This document shows, one piece after another, positions 17,721-25,879 of a DNA stretch of 64,000 bases. The notes beneath the pieces were generated by a model. The model did not search any database. It saw nothing but the letters and a program-made list of their open reading frames with translations, and was not told where the DNA came from. The stretch covers positions 2,356,001 through 2,420,000 of the forward strand of contig NZ_BLKZ01000001.1 in NCBI RefSeq assembly GCF_010723575.1. Direction: 5' to 3'. Position numbers and translations under genes: made by a program. This DNA comes from Mycobacterium bourgelatii (GTDB lineage Bacteria; Actinomycetota; Actinomycetes; Mycobacteriales; Mycobacteriaceae). Position 1 is the first letter of the stretch. Every line of letters starts with the position of its first letter.

Positions 17721-18959
17721 GTGGCCGTCCCAACTCTCAAAGAGCTTCTCGACGAGGGTGTTTCGGGTCGGGCGGTGCTGGTGCGCTCCGACCTGAATGT
17801 GCCACTCGACGAGGACGGCACGATTACCGACCCGGGCCGGATCACGGCCTCGGTGCCGACATTGAAGGCATTGCTCGATGGCGGCGCCAGGTTGGTGGTC
17901 ACCGCGCACCTCGGCCGTCCCAAGGACGGGCCCGACCCCAAGCTGTCGCTGGCGCCCGTCGCCGCGGCACTGGGTGAGCAACTGGGCCGGCACGTGCAAC
18001 TGGCCGGTGACGTCGTCGGCACCGACGCGCTGGCCCGCGCCGAGGGGCTCACCGAAGGCGACATCCTGCTGCTGGAGAACATCCGCTTCGACAAGCGGGA
18101 GACCAGCAAGAACGATGACGAGCGCCTGGCACTGGCCAAGCAGCTGGCCGAATTGGTCAGTCCCGGAGGCGCTTTCGTTTCCGACGGTTTCGGTGTCGTG
18201 CACCGCAAGCAAGCCTCGGTGTACGACGTCGCCACCCTGCTGCCGCATTACGCCGGCACGCTGGTCGCCGACGAGATCAAGGTGTTGGAGCAGCTGACCA
18301 CCTCGACCGAGCGGCCCTACGCGGTGGTGCTCGGCGGATCCAAGGTGTCCGACAAGCTCGGTGTCATCGAGTCGCTGGCCACCAAAGCCGACAGCATTGT
18401 GATCGGCGGCGGCATGTGCTTCACATTCCTCGCCGCGCAAGGCTATTCGGTGGGCAAGTCGCTGCTGGAAGAAGACATGGTGGAGACCTGTCGCAACCTG
18501 CTCGACACCTATGCCGACGTGCTGCGGCTGCCCGGCGACATCGTGGTGACCGAAAAGTTCGCCGCCGACTCGGCCCCGCAGTTCGTGGCCGCCAACGCGA
18601 TTCCGGACGACCTGATCGGCTTGGATATCGGGCCGGGATCGGTCAAGCGGTTCACTGCGTTGCTGTCCAACGCCAAAACCGTGTTCTGGAACGGACCCAT
18701 GGGCGTTTTCGAGTTCCCGGCTTACGCCGCTGGGACCCGAGGGGTCGCCGAAGCGATCGTCGCCGCAACCAAGAAGGGCGCGTTCAGCGTGGTCGGCGGT
18801 GGTGACTCGGCAGCCGCGGTCCGTGCGCTGAAAATCCCGGAGGATGCTTTCTCGCACATCTCCACGGGTGGCGGTGCGTCATTGGAATACCTTGAGGGCA
18901 AAACACTTCCGGGTATCGAGGTGTTAGGTCGTGAGCAGCCGACGGGAGAAGATTCGTGA
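17721..18959 (+). CDS. pgk: Phosphoglycerate kinase
   Basis: Transfers phosphate from 1,3-bisphosphoglycerate to ADP. 412 residues, the mycobacterial length. Conserved signatures: VLVRSDLNVPLDEDGTI, TAHLGRPK, ILLLENIRFD, AVVLGGSKVSDK, WNGPMGVFE and GGGDSAAAV near the C-terminus (nucleotide-binding). The GTG start is 2 bases after the gap stop; the stop overlaps the tpiA GTG. Confidence 0.98.
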   Translation: MAVPTLKELLDEGVSGRAVLVRSDLNVPLDEDGTITDPGRITASVPTLKALLDGGARLVVTAHLGRPKDGPDPKLSLAPVAAALGEQLGRHVQLAGDVVGTDALARAEGLTEGDILLLENIRFDKRETSKNDDERLALAKQLAELVSPGGAFVSDGFGVVHRKQASVYDVATLLPHYAGTLVADEIKVLEQLTTSTERPYAVVLGGSKVSDKLGVIESLATKADSIVIGGGMCFTFLAAQGYSVGKSLLEEDMVETCRNLLDTYADVLRLPGDIVVTEKFAADSAPQFVAANAIPDDLIGLDIGPGSVKRFTALLSNAKTVFWNGPMGVFEFPAYAAGTRGVAEAIVAATKKGAFSVVGGGDSAAAVRALKIPEDAFSHISTGGGASLEYLEGKTLPGIEVLGREQPTGEDS

Positions 18960-19741
18960 GCCGCAAGCCGTTGATCGCCGGCAACTGGAAGATGAATCTG
19001 AACCACTTCGAGGCGATCGCGCTGGTGCAAAAGATCGCATTCTCGTTGCCGGACAAGTACTACGACAAGGTTGACGTGACGGTCCTCCCGCCGTTCACCG
19101 ACCTGCGCAGTGTGCAGACGCTGGTGGACGGCGACAAGCTGCGTTTGACCTACGGAGGTCAAGATTTGTCGCAGCACGATTCCGGCGCCTACACCGGGGA
19201 GATCAGCGGCGCGTTCCTGGCCAAGCTGGGTTGTACTTTCGTGGTAGTCGGGCACTCCGAGCGGCGTACCTACCACAACGAGGACGACGCGCTGGTGGCC
19301 GCCAAGGCCGCGGCCGCGCTCAAGCACGAGCTGACGCCGATCGTCTGCATCGGCGAGCACCTCGACGTCCGCGAGGCGGGAAATCACGTCAGCCACAACA
19401 TCGAACAGCTGCGTGGCTCGCTGGCCGGGCTGTCGGCCGAGCAGATCAGCAAGGTCGTCATCGCTTATGAGCCGGTTTGGGCGATCGGCACCGGACGGGT
19501 GGCCAGCTCCGCCGACGCGCAGGAAGTGTGTGCGGCCATTCGCAAGGAGCTGGCCTCGATAGCCTCACCGCAGATCGCCGACTCCGTGCGGGTGCTCTAC
19601 GGCGGCTCGGTGAACGCGAAGAACGTCGGAGACCTTGTTGCTCAGGAGGACATCGACGGTGGCCTGGTCGGAGGCGCGTCGCTGGACGGGGAGCAGTTCG
19701 CGACGTTGGCGGCCATCGCAGCCGGCGGGCCCTTGCCCTAG
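18956..19741 (+). CDS. tpiA: Triosephosphate isomerase
   Basis: Interconverts dihydroxyacetone phosphate and glyceraldehyde 3-phosphate. 261 residues with the TIM-barrel catalytic set: AGNWKMNL (Lys), VVGHSERR (His), VIAYEPVWAIGTG (catalytic Glu and the flexible loop), and LYGGSVN with GGLVGGASL at the phosphate site. GTG start overlaps the pgk stop. End of the glycolytic operon; it is followed on the opposite strand by a decayed gene. Confidence 0.98.
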   Translation: MSRKPLIAGNWKMNLNHFEAIALVQKIAFSLPDKYYDKVDVTVLPPFTDLRSVQTLVDGDKLRLTYGGQDLSQHDSGAYTGEISGAFLAKLGCTFVVVGHSERRTYHNEDDALVAAKAAAALKHELTPIVCIGEHLDVREAGNHVSHNIEQLRGSLAGLSAEQISKVVIAYEPVWAIGTGRVASSADAQEVCAAIRKELASIASPQIADSVRVLYGGSVNAKNVGDLVAQEDIDGGLVGGASLDGEQFATLAAIAAGGPLP

Positions 19742-19766
19742 CGGTTTACCGGCATCCGGCGGCGGC

Positions 19767-19977
19767 TCACCGTCGGCGACCCCACCCCTGCGACACCTGA
19801 TAGCCGTTCAAGAAGACCTGCGGCGTGTTGAGGCTTTTGTAGCCGATCTGCACAATTTGCGGATGGCTGGTGGTGACGGCAATGTGCCCGACTGGCGGTG
19901 GGGTTTGCTGCGGGGTCGGTTGCGGTAGTGGCTGGCCATGATGCCCACCCTTGGGGTATGGGCGGGTGGTGGCTCAT
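19767..19977 (-). pseudogene. Frameshifted, truncated paralogue of the GFPGQ-repeat protein at 20563
   Basis: Reading the minus strand from an ATG at 19977 with AAGGGA upstream gives MSHHPPIPQG, like the MSYPHGAPGHG start of the intact gene. One frame over, a Pro/Gln/Gly-rich stretch continues into HIAVTT, then LNGYQV and GWGR, before a stop at 19767-19769. The intact protein at 20563-21078 has GIAVTT, INGYQV and GWGRT in the same order and at nearly the same spacing (35 versus 36 residues from IAVTT to WGR). The copy has a frameshift near residue 10 and lacks the rest of the domain and the C-terminal membrane segment. It abuts the 3' end of tpiA, which probably marks the deletion point. A database search with both reading frames would settle it. 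Confidence 0.6.
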
Positions 19978-20009
19978 CGGGATCCCTTGGTGCCTGCTAC
20001 ATGGTCAAG

Positions 20010-20423
20010 TCAGGTGGCCCGTTGCCGTAACAAGCCGAGCCAGATCGACGGATGTTTGAGCAGCTTGATCACCAGCGGCAGGGAATCGAAGTAGCTCACG
20101 CGTTCCGCGGCTTTGTCGCCGCGCATCATGAAGCGGTCGGTGGCCGGCCACTCGACTGTCTCGTTCCCGATCCGAGCGATCAGCCGGAACTCGATGAACA
20201 GCACGTCGCCGGTTTGGCTCGACCGGTCGACTTCCGCGTGCAGGTCGGGCAACAGGCTCAGCAGCCTGGCGAACTCCCGTTGAGCCGCGGGCAACCCGCG
20301 CCGTGTCGGTGAGAGAGGTTGTCTCAGCACCACGTCGTCATGAAGGAGGTCTTGCAGTCGCTCCGGAACCGGCGCCTTCCAGAAGTCGGCAAACCCCTCG
20401 ACAAATACTCTGGTTGCGGTCAT
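20010..20423 (-). CDS. NTF2/SnoaL-like protein
   Basis: 137 residues from an ATG with a very strong AAAGGGGAGG ribosome binding site. It resembles Rv1439c and the SnoaL-like/limonene-epoxide-hydrolase fold: an N-terminal helix (VEGFADFWKAPVPERLQDLL), LLHDDVVLRQPLSP, a central FARLLSLLPDLHAEVDR, then FIEFRLIARIGNETVEW and DRFMMRGDKAAERVSYFDSL. The last segment is the typical ending of these small cone-shaped domains, which may be enzymes or binding proteins. The frame is open for 30 more residues upstream (to an ATG at 20513, hydrophobic), but that ATG has no ribosome binding site. Function unknown. It lies between the GFPGQ gene and its decayed copy. Confidence 0.8.
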   Translation of the reverse strand: MTATRVFVEGFADFWKAPVPERLQDLLHDDVVLRQPLSPTRRGLPAAQREFARLLSLLPDLHAEVDRSSQTGDVLFIEFRLIARIGNETVEWPATDRFMMRGDKAAERVSYFDSLPLVIKLLKHPSIWLGLLRQRAT

Positions 20424-20562
20424 GAGCCTCCCCTTTGGTGTGGCACCGCGGGGCCGGGCCACCAGCGGCATCAGGTTGAGCAACGCCACCAGTAACGCTG
20501 ATAAGGCGAGCATTATGCCCGGTGCCGCGTTAACGGCTGGTGCCGAACAAATCGGCTCGGCG

Positions 20563-21078
20563 TCAGATGGCGATCAGCAACATCAACAACGGCAACAACA
20601 GGGCGAACGCCGTGGTGGCGGCTATCACAGCGATGGTGACGCCAACACCGTTGAAGCTCTGCGGTGGGGGACCCAGCGAACCCGCGCTGAACCCCCAGAC
20701 CGGCGCCTTGTATTCCAGCTCCACGAAGCGGCCCGGATATACGTCGACCAGCGTGTCGGCCGGTCCGAGCTGAGAGATCAACCAGTACGGGATGTGGACA
20801 TGCACGCGGTGCCGGCCCGGTGGCATCGGGATCACGGTGCGCCCCCAGCCAACCACCGGCACCTGATACCCGTTGATCGCAATCAGCGGCTTGAACAGCG
20901 CCAACATGAACGCCAGTGGGAAGAAGTGCGTGGTGACGGCAATTCCTTGACCGGGACCCTGACCCGGGAAACCCTGCCCCGGGAAACCCTGCCCCGGGCA
21001 ACCCTGCCCCGGGAAACCCTGCCCCGGGAAACCATGCCCCGGGAAGCCGTGGCCCGGGGCGCCGTGCGGGTAACTCAC
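20563..21078 (-). CDS. GFPGQ-repeat protein with WGR-containing beta-rich domain and C-terminal membrane segment
   Basis: 171 residues, not a family I can name. Residues 1-46 are a low-complexity tail of GFPGQ/GFPGH pentapeptides encoded by a 15-bp tandem repeat. Residues 47-145 form a compact domain: AVTTHFFPL, NGYQVPVVGWGRTVIPMPPG, RHRVHVHIPYW, GRFVELEYKAPVW. The pattern (KPxIxINGYxV, WGR, PPGxHxVxV, PGxxxxLEYxAP) is one I associate with actinobacterial envelope proteins carrying a short beta-sandwich. Residues 146-171 are strongly hydrophobic (IAVIAATTAFALLLPLLMLL), so the protein is probably anchored by its C-terminus with the bulk in the cytoplasm, or inverted. It is 4 bases downstream of secG on the same strand and probably co-transcribed with it. 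Confidence 0.7.
   Translation of the reverse strand: MSYPHGAPGHGFPGHGFPGQGFPGQGCPGQGFPGQGFPGQGPGQGIAVTTHFFPLAFMLALFKPLIAINGYQVPVVGWGRTVIPMPPGRHRVHVHIPYWLISQLGPADTLVDVYPGRFVELEYKAPVWGFSAGSLGPPPQSFNGVGVTIAVIAATTAFALLLPLLMLLIAI
20963..21067. repeat. 15-bp tandem repeat, seven copies
   Basis: Seven head-to-tail copies of CCCGGGAAACCCTGC: the first two exact, the third, fifth, sixth and seventh with one to several changes. On the minus strand each copy encodes GQGFP or a variant (GQGCP, GHGFP). The repeat length is a multiple of three, so copy-number change would keep the frame. It is likely polymorphic between strains. Confidence 0.9.
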
Positions 21079-21082
21079 ACCG

Positions 21083-21316
21083 TCACTGGTACTTGATCAG
21101 CAGCGCCACACCGATGATCGACACCAGCCAAATACCGGTGATGAACAGCGTCAATCGGTCCAGGTTCTTCTCGACCACCGTCGATCCGGACAGGCTGGAC
21201 TGCACACCGCCGCCGAACAGCGTGGACAGGCCGCCGCCCTTCGCTCGGTGCAGCAGCACCAACAGCACCACCAGCACGCTGGTGACCACGAGCGTGATCT
21301 GCAAAGCCAATTCCAC
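21083..21316 (-). CDS. secG: Preprotein translocase subunit SecG
   Basis: 77 residues, the mycobacterial length. Two hydrophobic helices (LALQITLVVTSVLVVLLVLLH and FITGIWLVSIIGVALLI) flank the conserved cytosolic loop RAKGGGLSTLFGGG. SecG associates with SecYE and assists SecA-driven export. The ATG lies close to the divergently transcribed ppc (69 bases). Its neighbour downstream is the GFPGQ-repeat gene. Confidence 0.95.
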   Translation of the reverse strand: MELALQITLVVTSVLVVLLVLLHRAKGGGLSTLFGGGVQSSLSGSTVVEKNLDRLTLFITGIWLVSIIGVALLIKYQ

Positions 21317-21385
21317 GACAGGAAGCCTACCGAACGGACGTGCGCCGACAGGCGCCGGGCGCGCAGGTCGCTAATACTGGGACGC

Positions 21386-24193
21386 ATGGTTGAGGTTTCT
21401 GACACCGCGCTGGAACCGATCGGCGACGTTCATCGCACCAAGCTGGGCCGTGAGGCGACGGAGCCGATGCGCGCCGATATCAGGCTGCTGGGCGCCATCC
21501 TGGGCGACACCGTGCGCGAGCAGAACGGCGAAGAGATTTTCGAGCTCGTCGAGCGGGCCCGGGTGGAGTCCTTCCGGGTGCGGCGCTCCGAGATCGACCG
21601 CGCCGAGATTTCGCACATGTTCGACGGCATCGACATCCACCAGGCGTTGCCGGTCATCCGCGCATTCACCCACTTCGCGCTGCTGGCCAACGTGGCCGAG
21701 GACATCCACCGGGAACGCCGCCGCAGCATTCACGTCGCCGCCGGCGAACCCCCACCGGACAGCACCCTGGCCGCGACATACCTGAAACTCAAAGAGGCCG
21801 AACTGGATTCGGAGACGGTGGCCGATGCCCTTCGGGGAGCGCTGGTTTCGCCGGTGATCACCGCGCATCCCACCGAAACCCGTCGGCGCACCGTCTTCGT
21901 CACACAGCACCGGATCACCGACCTGATGCGCCTGCGCGCCGAGGGCCATACCGAGACCGACGACGGCCGCAGCATCGAATTGGAGTTGCGGCGCCAGATC
22001 CTCACGCTGTGGCAGACCGCGCTGATACGTCTGTCGCGGCTACAGATCAGCGACGAGATCGCCGTCGGTCATCGGATGTACCCGCAGGCGTTCTTCAAGG
22101 TCGTCCCGCAGATCAACGCCGAGGTCCGAGACGCCTTGCGGGAGCTTTGGCCGGGCACCGACCTGCTGTCCGAACCCTTTGTGCAGCCGGGTTCGTGGAT
22201 CGGCGGGGACCGCGACGGCAACCCCAACGTGACCGCCGACGTGGTGCGGCTGGCCACCGGCGGCGCCGCCTACACCGCCCTGGCGCACTACCTGGCCGAG
22301 CTCGACCAGCTCGAACAAGAGCTGTCGATGTCGTCGCGCCTGCTCAGCGTCACACCCGAGCTGGCCGCCCTGGCCGACGGCTGTCAGGACAAGGCCCGCG
22401 ACGACGAGCCCTACCGCCGCGCGGTGCGGGTGATCCATGCGCGGCTCTCCGCGACCGCCGCCGAGATCCTGGACCGGCAGCCGCAGCACCTGCTGGACCT
22501 GGGTTTGCCGCGCTATGAAGGCCCGGCCGAGCTGCGGGCGGATCTGGACACCATCGACGCGTCGCTGCGCACGCACGGCAGTTCGTTGCTGGCCGACGAC
22601 CGGCTGGCGCTGCTGCGCGAGGGGGTGCATGTGTTCGGGTTCCACCTGTGCGGCCTGGACCTGCGGCAGAACTCGGACGTGCACGAGGAGGTGGTCGCCG
22701 AGTTGCTCGCGTGGGCCGGCGTGCACGAAGACTACGGCTCGTTGCCCGAAGATGAACGGGTCGAGTTGCTGGCCGCTGAGCTGAGCACCCGCCGTCCGCT
22801 CGTCGGTGACCGCGGCCAGTTGTCCGATCTGGCGCGCAGCGAACTGGAGATCGTCTCGGCCGCCGCCTACGCGGTGCGGACGTATGGCCCCGCCGCGGTA
22901 CCCAACTACGTCATCTCCATGTGTCGCTCGGTATCGGACGTCCTGGAGACGGCGATCCTGCTCAAGGAGGCGGGCCTGCTGGATGCCTCCGGTGACGAGC
23001 CGTACTGCCCGGTGGGCATCTCACCGCTGTTCGAGACGATCGACGATCTGCACAACGGGGCATCGATCCTGCACGCGATGCTGGAACTTCCGCTGTACCG
23101 CAGGATCGTCGCCGCGCGCGGCGACTTCCAAGAGGTCATGCTGGGCTACTCCGATTCCAACAAGGACGGCGGGTATCTGGCGGCGAACTGGGCCGTCTAT
23201 CGTGCCGAACTCGCGCTGGTTGAGACGGCCCGCAAGACCGGAATTCGGTTGCGGCTCTTCCACGGTCGCGGTGGCACGGTCGGTCGCGGCGGGGGCCCCA
23301 GCTATCAGGCCATCCTGGCGCAGCCGCCGGGTGCGGTGAGCGGTTCGCTGCGACTCACCGAGCAGGGTGAGGTGATCGCCGCCAAGTACGCCGAACCCCA
23401 GTTGGCGCGGCGCAACCTGGAAAGTCTGTTGTCCGCCACCCTGGAATCGACGCTGCTGGACGTGGAAGGTCTGGGCGACACGGCGGAGCCGGCCTATGCG
23501 GTGCTCGAGGAAGTGGCCGCCTTGGCGCAGCGTGCCTATGCCGAATTGGTCCATGAGACAGACGGTTTCGTCGAGTACTTCAAGGCGTCGACGCCGGTGA
23601 GTGAGATCGGGTCACTGAACATCGGCAGCCGGCCTAGTTCTCGCAAGCCAACCGAGTCCATCGCCGACCTGCGGGCGATCCCGTGGGTGTTGGCGTGGAG
23701 CCAGTCGCGCGTAATGCTGCCCGGTTGGTACGGCACCGGTTCGGCGTTCGAACAGTGGGTCCAGGCCGGGCCGGAAAGTGAAGACGAGCGGCTGGCAACT
23801 CTGCATGACCTGTACGAGCGTTGGCCGTTTTTCCGCAGCGTGCTATCCAACATGGCCCAGGTCCTGGCCAAGAGCGACCTCGGTCTGGCGGCGCGATACT
23901 CCGAACTGGTCGAAGATGAAGCGTTGCGGCACCGGGTCTTTGACAAGATCGTCGATGAGCATCGGCGAACGATCGCGATGTACAAACGGATCACGGGCCA
24001 AGACGACCTACTGGCCGACAATCCGGCCCTGGCGCGGTCGGTGTTCAACCGCTTCCCGTATCTGGAGCCGCTGAATCACCTGCAGGTCGAGTTGTTGCGC
24101 CGCTACCGCTCCGGTGAGGACAACGACTTGGTGCAGCGAGGCATTTTGCTCACCATGAACGGACTGGCCAGCGCGCTGCGCAACAGCGGCTGA
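21386..24193 (+). CDS. ppc: Phosphoenolpyruvate carboxylase
   Basis: Carboxylates phosphoenolpyruvate to oxaloacetate, an anaplerotic step. 935 residues from an ATG at 21386; the frame is open further upstream into the secG gene, but conserved sequence starts here (MVEVSDTALEPIGDVHR). Signatures: the first active-site block VITAHPTETRRRTV (catalytic His), the FHLCGLDLRQNSDVHEEV block, the second block VMLGYSDSNKDGGYLAANW with the conserved Lys and Arg, FHGRGGTVGRGGGP, and the C-terminal LTMNGLASALRNSG, whose Asn-Gly ending is typical. TAATACT lies 7 bases before the ATG, so the transcript may be leaderless. M. tuberculosis lacks ppc at this place; M. leprae keeps it next to secG. Confidence 0.97.
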   Translation: MVEVSDTALEPIGDVHRTKLGREATEPMRADIRLLGAILGDTVREQNGEEIFELVERARVESFRVRRSEIDRAEISHMFDGIDIHQALPVIRAFTHFALLANVAEDIHRERRRSIHVAAGEPPPDSTLAATYLKLKEAELDSETVADALRGALVSPVITAHPTETRRRTVFVTQHRITDLMRLRAEGHTETDDGRSIELELRRQILTLWQTALIRLSRLQISDEIAVGHRMYPQAFFKVVPQINAEVRDALRELWPGTDLLSEPFVQPGSWIGGDRDGNPNVTADVVRLATGGAAYTALAHYLAELDQLEQELSMSSRLLSVTPELAALADGCQDKARDDEPYRRAVRVIHARLSATAAEILDRQPQHLLDLGLPRYEGPAELRADLDTIDASLRTHGSSLLADDRLALLREGVHVFGFHLCGLDLRQNSDVHEEVVAELLAWAGVHEDYGSLPEDERVELLAAELSTRRPLVGDRGQLSDLARSELEIVSAAAYAVRTYGPAAVPNYVISMCRSVSDVLETAILLKEAGLLDASGDEPYCPVGISPLFETIDDLHNGASILHAMLELPLYRRIVAARGDFQEVMLGYSDSNKDGGYLAANWAVYRAELALVETARKTGIRLRLFHGRGGTVGRGGGPSYQAILAQPPGAVSGSLRLTEQGEVIAAKYAEPQLARRNLESLLSATLESTLLDVEGLGDTAEPAYAVLEEVAALAQRAYAELVHETDGFVEYFKASTPVSEIGSLNIGSRPSSRKPTESIADLRAIPWVLAWSQSRVMLPGWYGTGSAFEQWVQAGPESEDERLATLHDLYERWPFFRSVLSNMAQVLAKSDLGLAARYSELVEDEALRHRVFDKIVDEHRRTIAMYKRITGQDDLLADNPALARSVFNRFPYLEPLNHLQVELLRRYRSGEDNDLVQRGILLTMNGLASALRNSG

Positions 24194-24206
24194 AGCCGGC
24201 CAGGAG

Positions 24207-24971
24207 CTACGCGCGGTCAGGAAGCCGCGACGCGGCGCCTTCGTCCAATAGCCAGAGCGTGGTGTCGCGGCCGGTGGCTCCCGCGGCCGGCAGGGACACC
24301 GGGTCCCCGCCGCCGATCGCGGCGGCCACCGCCTCCGCCTTGCTCGCACCGGACACCATCAGCCATACCTCGCGGGAACGTTGAATCGCGGGCAGCGTCA
24401 GGGTGATTCGTTCGGGTGGTGGCTTGGGGGAGTCGTTGACGGCCACCACCATGCGGGTGGTCTCGCGCACCGCGTCGGTGTCCGGGAACAGCGAGTTGAT
24501 GTGGCCCTCGGGCCCCATCCCCAGCAGGTGGACATCAAAATCCGGTGCGGGGTTTCCGTTTTCGGCGTTGGCGGCCAACACCTGCTCGTATGCCAGCGCC
24601 GCGGCTTCCAGGTCCCCGCCGTACTCACCATCGCTGGCCGCCATCGGGTGCACCTGACTCGACGGGATGTCGACGTGGTCGAGCAACGCCTCGCGCGCCT
24701 GCTTCTCGTTGCGCTCGTCGTCGTCTTCCGGAACGTACCGGTCGTCACCCCAGAAGAGGTGCACCTTGGACCAGTCGATGTGCCGCCCGTTGGAGGTGGC
24801 TTTGGGGCTGGTCAGGTAGCGCAGCAGCGCAATGCCATTGCCCCCGCCGGTCAAGACGATCAGCGCGCGCCCCCTGGACGCGACCGCGGTGAGGATGGAG
24901 TCGATCAAGCGGTTGCCCGCTGCCTCGACCAGGGTCTCACTGTCCGGAAAAATCTGAATCTTGGTACTCAC
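24207..24971 (-). CDS. pgl: 6-phosphogluconolactonase
   Basis: 254 residues; hydrolyses 6-phosphogluconolactone to 6-phosphogluconate in the oxidative pentose phosphate pathway. Family features: IVLTGGGNGIALLRYL near the N-terminus, LFWGDDRYVPEDDDERN, HLLGMGPEGHINSLFPD (active-site His) and ERITLTLPAIQRSREVWLMV. The 5' end overlaps the opcA stop, making it the last gene of the tkt-tal-zwf-opcA-pgl operon. It converges with ppc, leaving 13 bases. Confidence 0.95.
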   Translation of the reverse strand: MSTKIQIFPDSETLVEAAGNRLIDSILTAVASRGRALIVLTGGGNGIALLRYLTSPKATSNGRHIDWSKVHLFWGDDRYVPEDDDERNEKQAREALLDHVDIPSSQVHPMAASDGEYGGDLEAAALAYEQVLAANAENGNPAPDFDVHLLGMGPEGHINSLFPDTDAVRETTRMVVAVNDSPKPPPERITLTLPAIQRSREVWLMVSGASKAEAVAAAIGGGDPVSLPAAGATGRDTTLWLLDEGAASRLPDRA

Positions 24972-25879
24972 ACGTACTGCACTTTGTTAATGCCCTCCAA
25001 GGCGTCGTGGTAGATCTCGTCGGCATCCAAGCGGCGTAGGTCCTCGGCCAGACATTCCCCGGTTACCCTGCGCGGCAACGGAACCAGGGCATCTGGCTTC
25101 GCTGTGCGGCTCAAGGTGGCGGTCGTTCCCTCCTGGGGTCGGCTCAACGTGATGGTTTCGCTCTTGCGCACCAGCTCGACTTTCAGTTCACCGACCTCAC
25201 GGCGCACCGGACCGTCGATGCGGCTCGCCAGCCAACCAGCTAGGATGTCAAGCGCCGGTTCGGTTTTCAGCCCAGAGATCAGAGCCGACTCGATCGGTTC
25301 GTGCGGCGGCAGATCGACGGCCGAGGTGAGCAGCGCCCGCCAGTACGTGATACGGCTCCAGGCCAGGTCGGTGTCGCCAGAGTTGTAGCCGGCCAGCCGG
25401 CTCTTGATCGCCGACAACGGGTCGACGGCGTTGGTGGCATCGGTGATACGGCGAATCGCCAACTTACCCAACGGATCCTGCGCCGGTACAGCTGGCGCGA
25501 TGTCGGGCCACCACGCCACCACCGGGATGTCGGGTAGTAGGAACGGGACCACGACGCTGTTGGCGTGACCCGACAGCGCCCCCGAAAGCCGCAGGATCAC
25601 CACCTCGCCAGCGCCGGCGTCGCGACCCACCCGGATCTCGGCGTCCAGTCCTGGTTTGTCCGCGTACGGGTCACCGCGCATGGCGACGATGACCCGGGCG
25701 GGATGCTCGTGGCTGGCGTCATTGGCGGCCTGAATGGACTCTTCCAGCACGCTGTCACTGTCCGGCGCGATGATGAGCGTGAGGACCCGGCCCATCGTGA
25801 CGATGCCGGCCTCTTCGCGCAGCCCGTCAAGCTTCTTGTTGACCGCGGTGGTGGTCGTTAGCGGCAAAGTGACGATCAT
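24968..25879 (-). CDS. opcA: OpcA, assembly factor of glucose-6-phosphate dehydrogenase
   Basis: 303 residues from the ATG at 25879 (MIVTLPLTTTTAVNKKLD); an ATG four codons upstream is less likely because the chosen one overlaps the zwf stop. OpcA binds and activates Zwf in actinobacteria and cyanobacteria. Seen: GRVLTLIIAPDSDS, VPFLLPDIPVVAWWP, and SRITYWRALLTSAVDLPPHEP. It has no catalytic motif of its own. Immediately downstream of zwf with a 4-base overlap. Confidence 0.95.
   Translation of the reverse strand: MIVTLPLTTTTAVNKKLDGLREEAGIVTMGRVLTLIIAPDSDSVLEESIQAANDASHEHPARVIVAMRGDPYADKPGLDAEIRVGRDAGAGEVVILRLSGALSGHANSVVVPFLLPDIPVVAWWPDIAPAVPAQDPLGKLAIRRITDATNAVDPLSAIKSRLAGYNSGDTDLAWSRITYWRALLTSAVDLPPHEPIESALISGLKTEPALDILAGWLASRIDGPVRREVGELKVELVRKSETITLSRPQEGTTATLSRTAKPDALVPLPRRVTGECLAEDLRRLDADEIYHDALEGINKVQYV

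Noticed and set aside
20963..21067. CRISPR-like array
   Set aside because: Units are 15 bases, directly adjacent with no spacers, and lie inside a coding frame; it is a coding minisatellite.
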